Source: Mansonella perstans
Lineage: Eukaryota > Nematoda > Chromadorea > Rhabditida > Onchocercidae
Reading direction: 5' to 3'
NCBI GenBank assembly: GCA_037074765.1
Contig: JBAMDO010000061.1
Location: forward strand, 62,001-126,000
Length of the DNA stretch: 64,000 nt
Numbering within the stretch: position 1 is the stretch's first letter; each line of letters begins with the position of its first letter. Positions 12,601 through 30,100 of the stretch are shown piece after piece. The position numbers and the translations under genes were made by a program. A model generated the notes under the pieces. The model had not been told where the DNA came from. It searched no databases and saw nothing but the letters and a program-made list of their open reading frames with translations.

Positions 12601-14570
12601 AATTAAAAAAACGTGAAACATGGTTACGACATTCTGATGTGCTGATAAACTTGAACAGAAGACTAACTGTTATTTATGGAAACTTTTTGGAACTCCTCAA
12701 TCTGATTTGTTTAGGGAAGAGCTTGAAGATTGCAATTGAAGTAACATGCGTGAAAGATTACCTGTAATTATATAACAATTACTATGTAATTGTAGTTGTA
12801 CTGCAAGTATCATCAAAAATCCACTTGTGATGCGCAAATTATCAGCAAATTTCAAAACTATTTGCAACGGGCAAATACTAAAAGGAACTGAAATTTTTGA
12901 AATTTGAAAACGCCGTTTTAATTTAAAAGCACGATTATACGGCTTTTGCATAATTTATTCCTTTTCTGTGTATTTTTCATCATTTATAAAATCAAATCAT
13001 TCTTATTGTTAACGATTATTGAAACAAGAATTTTTATAATGAAATGTTCCTTGCAAATTATCAATTAGATGGATAACTTTTGCTATAGGATATTGAGAAA
13101 AAGTATTTAAAATGACATTTAAAATAAAGTGGGAGAGGAAGAAAGAATTCAGTTGAATTTCTTATAATTTGCATGCAATTTTTCTGATATTTGAATAAAT
13201 CAATGAAGCTTTATGGATAGACTTCAACTTTGTTATTTCTCATATTACTTTAAGTTGTTTCACGTCCAAAACTATGGTATTTCAAATTAAGGAAAATTTT
13301 ATTAAAATTTGAAAAATTCTTTAAAGAAAAAAACAAAAAGCCGAGTATTTTTGCTTCCCGTTTATATTGATTGTTTGCATAGTTGAAAATTATTGTCATT
13401 AATTAATTATAAGTTATGATTTAAAATTAAAATAAATGTTGGAGCTTTTTGAGCTTACTTTTGCAACTCATGACGGATTGTTTAGTAACAAAAATTTGAT
13501 TAAATATATTATCAAAATATTGATGAATAATTAGATGATAGCATTGATGTATCAAAATGTTGCAAGAAAAATAAAATGAGCTCGTATCATCAGAGGTAGT
13601 TTGAAGATGAGAGTTATGTTATATCGTACAGAGTAGTTCGAAAGTGAAATGTATTTTGCAATTAATTTTTCTTTGTGGTTCGTTGAATCGAATCAAAAGT
13701 TTTAAATTTTATATCAAAAAAGTTTTCAATTCTTTTCACTTGATTTAAGTTGTAATTATGAGGAAATTTGAATTATAAAAAAAAAAAAAAAAAAAAAAAT
13801 GGAAATCATTTCAGTAAATGATTAAAATTAAATATTTCGCAGCATTCGAGAAGAAATTGTTTCTTTTTTTTTGCCATCGTTGTAGCACAAAGTTATTTTT
13901 ACTGTAATACAACAAAAAAATTTTTGTGCAATTGAAAACTGACATGAACTGGTTTTCAGAAGTTTTCAGAAATTATTTCAATATAGTCTTTTCTAATCTC
14001 TTTCAATTTTCAACATAGTCTTTTCTTCTCTTTCCTGCTCTCCAATAATAATGTGCTCCTTTCTCTTTTTCAATTTATGAAATAATTTTCATTCCCTCTC
14101 GTCGTCTAAACAAACATAGGCGTTACTATGGTTAACAATGAAATGAATTTGTGTTGTGTATTTGGCATCAATCGATAAGTAGCCATTGGTTTTTTAATTT
14201 TTTCATTTTATCAATTTAATTTGTTAAATTTTTACTAAAAATTTCAATCATAAATAATAATTAATTTATTGATAATGAAAAGAATGCTTTTGAATAGTAA
14301 TGAAGTAAATTTTACTTTTAACAGTCATTTTAATTTGTAGCTTTTCCTTTTAAATTATCAATTTCTATTGATTCCCATTCACTTTCAACAAGCACTGCCA
14401 TTTTCTATTCTTGATTAACCTTTAGTCTTTTCGTATACGAGTAGACGACGACGGATTAATCGTTCTATGTTCCTTTTATTTAGATTTGTTGATGAAGGAT
14501 TGAAATTATTATCAAAAATTTAACGAATTGATTATTTTTGTTTTGATCACTTTCTTTTACACATCCATCA
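9650..14570. other. Intergenic DNA between ada-2 and the aminotransferase
   Basis: No gene could be supported. It is AT-rich, with scattered open frames of 60-85 codons that look like chance. Small features: three near-copies of acttaattttact around 10400-10440, spaced catttg words at 11040-11085, and a poly(A) tract of 23 at 13777-13799. A less AT-rich patch at about 11580-11830 contains the self-complementary gatcgtcgatcgac and could be regulatory. Confidence 0.5.
13777..13799 (+). repeat. Poly(A) tract, 23 bases
   Basis: Uninterrupted run of A. No retroelement-like sequence is recognisable upstream, so it is taken as a simple homopolymer rather than a retroposon tail. Confidence 0.9.
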
Positions 14571-14571
14571 T

Positions 14572-14832
14572 GATGATATTTCGGGAACTGTTTCCACATC
14601 CATATTATGATATCTCGGGAACTGTTTCCACATCCATATTATGATATCTCGGGAACTGTTTCCACATCCATATTATGATATCTCGGGAACTGTTTCCACA
14701 TCCATATTATGATATCTCGGGAACTGTTTCCACATCCATATTATGATATCTCGGGAACTGTTTCCACATCCATATGATGATATCTCGGGAACTGTTTCCA
14801 CATCCATATGATGATATCTCGGGAACTGCTTC
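14572..14832. repeat. 34-bp minisatellite
   Basis: Exact 34-base period: tcgggaactg begins at 14581, 14615, 14649, 14683, 14717, 14751, 14785 and 14819. Each unit contains tgatatctcgggaactg followed by tttccacatccatatta. The first copy has atttcggg, the last units have atatgatg instead of atattatg, and the final one has gcttcc, so edge copies diverge while the centre is homogeneous. About 460-720 bases upstream of the aminotransferase start. Confidence 0.97.
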
Positions 14833-15280
14833 CAGTATTTTCACTGTAACAAATCAGTCATTTCATTAAGCTAGCTAGTTCTCTTTATTTTTCTTATTTC
14901 TTTTTCTGTTTTATATTTGCTACACAATTTTATTTGCATTATTGGTAGTAATTTTGTTTGAATAAATTTATTAAATTTACAATAGAATAAATTTTGTTAA
15001 TGATAAAAGCAGCAAATTTATTAATTTGAAATGTTTCATTTCTTTCATTTGACAGTATTGTTAATTGGAGCACAATAGCTGGCATAATATTTCCCTGTAA
15101 TATCATTTATCAAAGTAATATATTCCATTAATGATAGAATTAAGTAAATAAGTAAATAAATATTTCAGTGGACAGATGAAAAAAGAACTGAATATACATT
15201 AAACGTTCTAATGTTCAAAAAATTAGATAAAAATTGATATGCTTAACAAATAATATGAGAGATATTTGTTGGAAATTTAA
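14833..15280. promoter_or_regulatory. 5' flank of the aminotransferase gene
   Basis: About 450 bases between the minisatellite and the trans-splice acceptor. AT-rich; no certain core promoter element recognised, although this must contain the proximal promoter if the gene is transcribed from its own start. Confidence 0.3.
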
Positions 15281-15290
15281 TTAAATTCAG
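15281..15290 (+). promoter_or_regulatory. Putative trans-splice acceptor of the aminotransferase
   Basis: ttaaattcag ends one base before the ATG at 15292. Same arrangement as ada-2 and consistent with spliced-leader addition. Confidence 0.55.
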
Positions 15291-15291
15291 A

Positions 15292-20774
<5,483 letters not shown>

Positions 20775-21169
20775 TTTAATCACTAATTCCAGAATTTTGT
20801 GAAACTAGGCTCCGCTCTACTTTTATTATTACATTTTAATTGTTTCATTGTGCTAGTATTGTGATCTGTAATCTTCTCTTTATGAATTGTTGAATACCTC
20901 AAATTTCTAAACTTTTAAATTGCAATAATTGTCTGTCCTGCAAATCATTTATTGCACTGATTTTAGCTATTGTTTTTTATTGTTTAAAGGTGAAATTGGC
21001 TAAATTGAAATATGTAATCTTTCCTTCACTCTCTCTCTCTTTTCTTCCCTCCTCTCTCTTCGTTCGTCTTTGTGTTTCTTTCAAAAATTCATCAAAAATC
21101 GCTAAATCCCGAAATTTGAATATTTTTTTTATAACAATTTGTACAGTTTATGAATTATGTCTTGTTTTG

Positions 21170-21175
21170 AATAAA
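21170..21175 (+). terminator. Candidate poly(A) signal of the aminotransferase
   Basis: AATAAA about 400 bases after the stop codon, the first exact match downstream. Simple-sequence pyrimidine tracts lie just before it (about 21020-21060). Confidence 0.35.
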
Positions 21176-21179
21176 AGTC

Positions 21180-24080
21180 AATAGTTTAAAGAGGTCTTTT
21201 ATGTAAGGATTCAGTTTTATCATTTATCGAAATTGCTGTATTTTTTCTTTCTTTCTTTCTTTGTGAAATTCAAATTTCTTTCTTCGTGAAATTCAAGTTT
21301 GGACTCAAATATTAAACTTTATAAATAAATTTGTAAAACTTGCTCTTTATACTAAATTTTAATGCGAGAATTTGAAAGAATTAACATTCATTTGATAATT
21401 TGAGGATATATTGAAACAATTATAAAAAGTATTCGTGCTGGCACATAGTGCTAATGTGATATTGTTAATGGTGGAAGTTAGAATTTCAGCTAAGGAAAAG
21501 ATGGAATTCAAAAAACATTGTATTAATAATTTTCAAGTTTCAGCATCTTAGCGTCAAAAACTCCATCATTTAACCGAAAAAATTTTTTGCGGCAAATTTT
21601 GAGCAAAACCAACGAGAATTTATTGCATAGATTTGTTTTTTAAAAGTTCAATTTAAAGGTCATTTTGGATTAACACTAATAGTCTGAACAACAAATAGTA
21701 AATGGCTTGAATTTCATTTAGAATAGTAATATTAATTTGCATTTGTAACTAACCTGAATTACCTTGGAGTTTCCACTTCGTTCTGCTCGTAGTACGATTG
21801 GTAACCGTTTTAAGTATTATCGTTATGATTTCATCCATCGAAGTCAAAAATTTGTCATATCCGGGATATTTCATGTTGGTTTAATTAATTTGGATTATAT
21901 AGTCAGTTAATTTTTTATGCAATCATTTGTACAAATTATAAAATATTTTCTTATCGTTTTATTTCAAAGGTTCAATAACGTCTAAAACTTAAAATGACGA
22001 AATTATTCTTAAGATTTCGAAGAAATAATTTTAAAGAAAATATTTTTCTCACAAAAATCTCGTGATGATTAAGAATCTAGCAATAGTTGCTGATAATCTC
22101 ACAGCTATTAAAAAGTTAATTATTACTACAAATTGATCATAATCATATTCAATAAATGTTTTCAAAACCGTAATACAATTCTGAAGCATAATTTTTACGA
22201 ATGTTTACTTTGATTTCTGTTCCTGCAATTATTGCTAAAGCTTAGCAAAATTTTAAATAATTAACTGTCAGAATGTTGAATTTTAACAATTAATTAGTTT
22301 GCGTACCGATTTGAAGTTTTTTTTCTCTTCAAACGTTTGTATTACTTACCACTAATTAGGTTACAGTACTTTGTCTTCTTCTTCCATCTTCGCTTTACGA
22401 TTCGAAAAAAGTTTTATTTTGAAATGTTTTTTCCTGCCTTTTGAATTGCTTTTTCCGCACTAAAATTGAACCAATTATGCTAATTATCAATCAAAGAAAA
22501 CTTTCATTTTTTTTTGAATTTGAAATTTTTAATAATGCAATTTTGTACTCTTTCTCTCTTTCTCTTTCTCTTTTTCTCTTCGAATAAAAGTATGTTTAAT
22601 CAGAAAGTAAATTAACTGAGACATATTCTCTTGCGATGGAATTTTCATTCAATAAATTAATCACAAATAATTATATCATAATTTACTTTTGAATTTTCTA
22701 TTAGTTGTTTTCTATTTTCATTTCAAGGAATTACCTTGCCACTATATAAATACAAAAAAAAAACGGTAAAAAGTAAAACAGAGAGTAATAGACAGGAGGA
22801 GAGAGAGAGAGAGAAAGAAGAAGTGAAGGAAAATTTATCAGTGGTATTCTAACGCAAATGATCTAGACGAATTTCAAAAATCTCAAAAAATTTTCGAAAA
22901 TAGCCTTTATTTGTTCTTTTTTTTTGCTTGCAACAGTAATATTTCAACCTGTGAAAAGAAGCAATACCTGAAAAGGAATTCTCAAAATGATGAATTGTTG
23001 AAACTGTAAAACTTGATTTCATTTAGTTGCCATATGGCTTTTTCTATTGATTCAAATCCTTCGCTTTTAATTTAATCGATAAAATCGTTTTTTTCGATGT
23101 ATTTTTAAAATGACGAGGAAACAGTAAGGAGCAAATCTAATTTCCAAAAAATTAATTGCATTTTTTAGTAGTTTTTGAAAATATGATAATTTTCAATGAA
23201 CAAATAATATCAATTAAGAATAATGATTAGTAGAAGACGATCAATTATTGAAAATGAATAATTAACAGACGAATAATTACCAACGAAAGAAAAAAAATTC
23301 CAATTTTTTTGAATCTGAAAATCTGACAACTGAAAAATCTGACAACCTTAAATACAAACAGACAAACAAAATTATCAATGAATGAAAGATGGCAGCAATG
23401 TGTAATTTGAAACTTCATCAAACTTTTAAACTTATGTCTTCGACAAACAAATTTTATATAAAACGGAAAAAACAATGACAATATGTTAAACGATAAGTCC
23501 ATTAATGAACGAGCAAATGTTCTCTTTCTTAATAACTTCACAGTCATTTGCACACTTTCGTTTAAGGAAAAAACTTTAATTTGCTCAATGAATTTATTTG
23601 GAATTTTTAAAAAGTTCATTTTTGACTTGTTAGTTTTCGTATCTCTGCTCGTATTTTCCATTCGGTATTTTCATCATTTACATTACACTTTACTTTACAA
23701 AAGTGCAGAGAAATTCGTTTTAAATTTTGAAAGAAGGACAGAGGATAGGGAATGTTTGATAAATTTTATTACTTTTTTTGTCATCTCATTGCCTTTTGTT
23801 GATTTTTGTTGGAATTAATTAATAATTTGCATTAAAATTTATGGAGCAAAATTGATTGCTTGTTTTCCGCTCAAACTTTTATAAAATCATTTCAATTATA
23901 TAATCATTCTGATTCAATGACCCATCTGTGAACAATTTATTTACAATTCTTCCCACAGTCTCAAAAGTTTCCTTGTCCTTCTTTACACTATGTACTGTAA
24001 TAATTATATTCGTTATGTATACTTACATAATGATGATGCATTATTATGCACTACACATCTACATTACCTGCATTACAAAT
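21180..24080. other. Intergenic DNA downstream of the aminotransferase
   Basis: No gene supported. Contains a tttc tetranucleotide run at about 21245-21265 next to a short duplicated piece (gtgaaattcaa twice), a TC-rich run at 22553-22580, a GA run at 22797-22816, and two overlapping opposite-strand open frames at 23245-23661 (minus, 138 codons) and 23483-23818 (plus, 111 codons) that resemble no known protein. Confidence 0.5.
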
Positions 24081-24089
24081 CATTTGTTT

Positions 24090-24610
24090 CAATAGCAACC
24101 GGTTGGTCGCTCCATTTCTATCCATTTATTTGTTTTACAGGCATCTCCTTTGTCATGGAAAAAAACTTGCGGGCCCTCGTGAAATTATAAGCTATGTTAA
24201 TATTTGCATATGCTTGCGATACGGTTTTCCATGCCATACAGGTTTCAACTGAAGAATCAGGCAAAGTGTGTCCACGCGCAGCATGGGCTCGTTAGCTTTT
24301 GTGTAACTATTCTAGGTAAAGGACAACCCTTACTCCAAACTTGGACAGATTGAGTTTGATTAGTTCTGCAAGGATATCCATCTAACAGTAAGATACTCAA
24401 AGAAAATCTACGGCCTGAGGATCTCGTTCTCACCGTTCAAACTTGCTAAGTCCTGGCAGGTGAATTTTTGGAGCAAAGATTGCGGGCAGCTTTCACGTAT
24501 GCTGTATCTTACTTGAAAAATTCACCGCAAGGATTCATTAAACGTGGATGAAATCTTCCAAATCTTCATTTGCGAAGTCAAGCCACGGTGAATGGTGGCA
24601 TGTATTCACG
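24090..24610. pseudogene. GC-richer block, possible decayed gene relic
   Basis: This block is clearly less AT-rich than the several kilobases on either side. On the plus strand it holds protein-like stretches broken by stops and frame changes, e.g. NLRPEDLVLTVQTC, stop, then VLAGEFLEQRLRAAF leading into TYAVSYLKNSPQGFIKRG in one frame (about 24405-24546), and KDNPYSKLGQIEFD in another frame upstream. Two acceptor-like sites (tgttttacag, gccatacag) occur. I do not recognise the family. It may be a pseudogene, a transposon fragment, or a poorly resolved set of small exons of a real gene. Confidence 0.3.
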
Positions 24611-24614
24611 CAAA

Positions 24615-26377
24615 AACATTCAAAAATATTTTCTGCTCTCTGACTTTTATCTTATGTTACTTACTTCACAAAGGAATAAAAAATTTTCTTAGAAATAAGT
24701 GAAGATTTGCGAATTTATGCTATTGAATGATTATAAATATTTTCTCATCGTCTTCTATCAACCATACATTTCCTTATACAATGCCTTATCTAATGGAATC
24801 AAAATATTAAACTTACATTTATTTATTAAAGGCAAAATTTTATTTTTAATTATCTTTGATTTTTGATACATAATTAATTTGATTTATTTCCATCACTTAC
24901 AATCAACATTAGTCCTCAGTGACACAACGCTTTCTTCTCATTTCTTTTCTTTCGTTCATTCTCCCGAACGATTAGAATTTATCAAAAGTGCAGGAAAGTG
25001 AATTTTTCAAATTTCAACGAAAGAATTATCTCCCAAATTTCACAAATTCTTCATCTTTTCACGTCTATAAAAAACTTCAAAATTGGTAGCATTTGAAAAA
25101 AAACAAAAAAAGGTCAGAATTGAAACTAATTAGGAAAAAGCAAATAAATGCCGTAATTGCAGAAGACAGCATTTTTACTAGTACAACAGCAGTAATTGAA
25201 AATTGCACTTGTCGAATGAAGTTTAAAAATTTGATTTGATTTTTCCTTTCACACTAATCACAAAACAAAAGCTGAAATTTCAAACAATTTTTTCTAATTC
25301 AAATCTGTGGGAAATTTCCCTTCGGGTATTAATTTTAAAGCTTTTCTAATTTTTTTATCAAGAAGTGGGGAAAATTAAATATTCGAAGAAAATCAGAGAT
25401 GTTACTCCAAATTTCTTACAACCATATTGCAGCAAAAAGAAGTAAACTTGTGATAAGTAAAGAAAGGATGAAAAATTTTCCTTAAAATCATTTTTCATTT
25501 TTTTGCGTTATTTGTGTTTTAAGTCATTTCCACTATTTGTTTCATAATTTCGAACTTAATTTGAATTTTATTAATTTTTGTTAACTAAACTAGCTGTCAC
25601 TAATCCATCAATTATTGAGGGCAACAATCTTAATCATTAACGTCATCATGAATACCATCATTATCACCATCATTCTTAGTAGCATCACTTTTACAATATT
25701 GACAATGGGTCAGTAATGTGAAGACGATGATACTGCTCGTTGAAGAAGGTGAAGTGATGATGATACTTTGAAATAATTACCTAGTTAGAAACATTATTTC
25801 ACATTACATTCATTACGCATTAGATAATGTTAATGGTGATGATGATGACACCTGGTTAATAAAATTCAATAATAGCATTATGATCGCAATAAATGAACAG
25901 ATTTTTCCCTTCTCTTTTTTCCTTCTTTTCCTCTCTCTCTCTTCTTTTCTTTCTTAGTGCATACAGTAATAAAAATAACTAAACCATCAGGTAACAGTGA
26001 GCACTACAATACTTTTTAACCCAACATCATTCCTTTTCTCTTCAACATTAGCCAGTTCCAGTCCAGTACTCGCCGTTCTCCATTTTGTCATATCATTTCG
26101 ATGTGTTAAGAAGAAAAAAAGCGGCGTAGGGGTTGAACCAAATGAAAAAGGAACGAGAAAACAGTTATCCAACCAGAAAACTTTTCATATAAGCTCTTCT
26201 TGTCACATCTAACGACACATAGAAAAACCGTCATTTTTTCTGATACGACTTCTATTCAACGTTTTATTACTGTTTGCGCCCTCTTTTGCTATTTTTTGGT
26301 CTGATTATATTTTATTTCAAATTTCGCTCCAACTTTTTTGCTATTCTTTTTCAAAAAGATAATTTTCTAAAAATCAA
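24615..26377. promoter_or_regulatory. 5' flank of the tensin-type gene
   Basis: No gene seen. Contains clustered ATCATNATT-type words around 25620-25860 and a pyrimidine-rich run at about 25905-25955. An in-frame TAA at 26360-26362, just before the ATG at 26378, shows the reading frame of the next gene does not extend upstream. No clear acceptor is visible next to that ATG, unlike the other genes, so this transcript may not be trans-spliced. Confidence 0.35.
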
Positions 26378-27145
26378 ATGAGGAAAACCAAGAAACATGT
26401 AAAATTTGAACTTCCAAATGTAAAAACTACTATTGCTACTAATACTACTAATACTATTAATACTCCATCGGCAAATATTCGATCACAGTTTCAATTATCT
26501 GACATTCAAACTTTTCAACATTATGATCTAAAATTTCCTAAAATTCTCTTTATTCCATCTTTGCGACGAAAAATACGATGTAATACTGGAGCAGTAACAA
26601 GTGTATGTTACAATTCATCCATAAAGTATACAACAAAATTGTCGTCATCATCATCCATTATCGTTCGAAAACGATCCATAGAAGGAGCAGCAGTTTATCG
26701 AACTACTGATAAGGCTGATGTATACTTGAGTAATGCTAAAATTTCACCTGCAGCATCTCTGATAACAAATATTAAAACTTCACGTATTTCCCATATCAAT
26801 TCACCATTAATTTATCGAACAGCTCAAACAAGTTTGCAGTTGTCGAATTTTAATCCTGTATGTTTACGTTCAAAAATGCTACTACCATCATCAGGACCAC
26901 CACCGCTCGATATAACACAAAAATTTTGCACTATTTGTTCGGGAAGACACCGAAGTCTTCGAAACATGAATGACCCTATGTCATTATTGATGACAAACAT
27001 GGATGGCAGTAATTTTGCTGGGCAATATCAAAATAAGATGGAAATTTTACACTCAAATATTCCATGGAATAAAATTTTCCCGTTAACTCGGCGTAATTCG
27101 GCATCTTTCTATTCTACAGTGTCGCGTGACAGACAGCTTGCATGG
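26378..27145 (+). CDS. Large unrecognised first exon assigned to the tensin gene
   Basis: 256 uninterrupted codons beginning at ATG 26378, ending in a strong donor (catgg|gtaagt). An ORF this long is very unlikely by chance in such AT-rich DNA. The product is basic and rich in Ser, Thr, Asn and Ile, mostly without predicted fold. It holds a lone CTIC motif (KFCTICSGRHRS) and a basic serine site RRNSAS suitable for a basophilic kinase. It matches no domain I know. It joins the exon at 39019 in frame (phase 0 to 0), which a random pair would do one time in three, so it could instead belong to a separate gene or to one tensin isoform only. Confidence 0.75.
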
Positions 27146-30100
27146 GTAAGTTTAAAATTTTAATTTTGAAATTCACTTCAACTTGCAATTCCAAATGAAA
27201 TATTTGGTAGTATAGGATGGAATTTGGAAAAAAGATTTAGAATAAATTTCTGGATTGTGAAATTATCCATTTGCATGTGCATTTATACGCCGCTGAGCAT
27301 TTGGAAAAAATCGGAAGAAAGCATCAGGAGAAATCGTTGTTGGTAGAAATAGGAATGGGAATGACATAGAAAAACAAACTTGTCTTTGATGACATACTTG
27401 TCTTCATTTTCTTTTCTCGAAAATTTCAGTTTTTGAAATTTTTGGCTTTTTCTTTCAAAATTTCGAAGTATGCAGTCAAATGATGAAATTTTCGTCTGAG
27501 ACTGATAAACTTTCAAAATTTTACATAAATATCATTTTGCTGGTCTTTCAAATATTTTGAACAGAAAAGGAAAAAAGTTTGAAATTTTGAAAATGAAAAG
27601 CAAAAAGTTCAAAATTTCCAACAATAATAACATTTTTATTTTTTTATTTTACAAAAAATTTCCCACATTTTGTTGATCGACTTCATCTAAAAAGAAAAAA
27701 AGTTTTCATCCATTCTGCAAAACAATGCGATGACAATGAGCGCGGTCAGTTCCGTCGCTTCAACAAGAATACGATGGAAAATGCACGCTAAGTGCTTGGA
27801 AAAAATAAATTGAAAAACCACTTCATTAATTAATTAGTGACAATTCCCCAAGGACAAAACATTCTTCAACTAATGAAAGAAATGTTACAGGTGTAGTTAA
27901 TAATTTATTCGTTAAGTTTATTGGCATCTAATACTTATTGCTTATATCATACAGAACAAATCCTTTTTTCAAATTAATTGAATAATATCACTATCTATCT
28001 TTATCATATATATCATTATATATTCAATAGCCATGATATTTATCATCTGATATCTAAGATTACATATCTATGACCAGTTATCATCGGTACCTTTGATCAT
28101 GCAACTATATCTATGATCACACACTCATCATCACATGTCTATGTTTACATATTTATCGTCGCTTACTAAGATCAACATTATACATGTGTCACACACTTAA
28201 CATGTATCACCTAGCTATCTTATCATATCATCACACATCTCTAATTACTTACCTATCATCATATACTTATTTGTCATACGCTTGTCATCATATTATCTAA
28301 TATTTTGCATCGTTTACGTATCATATCCTAATTACCTGTTAATGAAAATATAGCATTCGTATGAATTCTTAAAATAGATTTTTTTTTTTCAGCCATTAAA
28401 CATAAAAAAAATTTCACACTGCGTTAAGTGCACAAAAGTATTTTTTACAGAGTATCTACGAAGCAAAATGGAAATTTTTTAAATTATCTCAAAAAAAACT
28501 TCTGCATAAAAAGTCATCGTTGTTCTATGTTATTTTCAGCGAATGCAAAAAAAAGTTTCCATTTAAATTAAAAGTTTGTCATTAAGCAACAATTTGTCAT
28601 ACTTTTTAATGCTTTATTTGGCAACCAAATCTTTCTTTTACCTATTGTTTCTGATCTTTGACCTGATGATTGATTGCATTCAATTGAATGATGCATTTGC
28701 TTGAAGTTTATGCAAAATTACACTCTTACGCCCACTTAGTTGCAGCCGGCATATGACGAATTTCCGGCACTTTTTCTACTGTACAAACTTTGCATCGTGC
28801 GGGAATTATTTTAATTCGGTTTAAAAAGCATTTTAGAAATATATGTATTGCATCTAATTGAACTTTTTTTCCGTCCAAATACCCTTTTCATCTTAATTTT
28901 ATAGTTATTTTCACAAATATTTTGTTAATTTCTAATTTAATCAATCTCCAAGTAATTCGCATAGCTTTATTCATCTACTGCATCAATTTAATTTCTTGAA
29001 TTTGTAAAACAAGTTTTCTTACATTTTTTAGATTAAAAATTTTTATTTTTCTTTTTTAGAAAAATCCAATTAAAACTAAGAAGTCTGAAATTTCCTTCTC
29101 ATTAATTTTATCGCTGATTAATTATTTATAACCGCAAAAAAAAAAAAAAAAAAAAAAAGAAAGCCTTAAAATAAAGTAACTTGCTCGTTATAATTCAAAT
29201 AGACAATTAAAAATGTTAATTAGCATAATTTTTATAATTTCCTTTCTTTTACATTTACGCAATTTGCTTCTTCTTTTCTATATTCTTGTGAACTTTAATT
29301 CGTACAAACAATCATGAATGGTACAAATTTCTCTTACTTATCATACTACAAAATACTAATATTAGAATAGAAGAAATCATACATTTGTAATTTTAATGCC
29401 GAATTTTTTTATAGAGATTAAACTAACGTTATTTAATCATTATTTCGCATGGTAATTTTTATTTACCTGATACTGCTACAAATTTAAATTGTACAAGCAA
29501 TTTTATTATCCAACCAGAGCAATTTTACAGTATTTCTATCCATTACACTTATTTTTGTGATTTAAATTTTTTTTAATTCTTTATTAATTGATTGCAATAA
29601 ATTGTGATTTTAAAAATTTTATAGAAAAGAAATGATTTAATGCTTCGAAGGGAAGAATTTGTCAAATCTGCTAGTAACACAGTTATTATATTTGGCCATG
29701 AAAAGTGCAGAATGATATATGAAAAAACTAGAAAAGAAAAAGTTGCCGAATCTTTTCAAGAAATTAATGTTTGAGGTCAATTCAAACTTAATATCAAATA
29801 TATATAGATATATATTTTTTCGTCATATCTTTCTTTCCACAAAGCAGAGTGAGAAATAATATCTGAGATAATGTTGTGGTTACCTGTTGACTGATAGATA
29901 ATTTGAATTAATTGCTCTACTGTTTGAATTTTTGTGTCACTGAATTAATTTTTATTTTTGTTTTTTTCGGAAATTTTGAAAATTTCATTTTGTTAATTGT
30001 AAAATGTATGTTAAAAAGTTAAGCAGTTATTGTTATTGCTACTCTTAATGTTCTTGCTGCTGTTGCTAATCTTTTAAGCTGTTACTCTTGTTAGTACTGC

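Noticed and set aside
9402..14832. CRISPR-like repeats
   Set aside because: The units are head-to-tail with no unique spacers and the DNA is eukaryotic; they are minisatellites.
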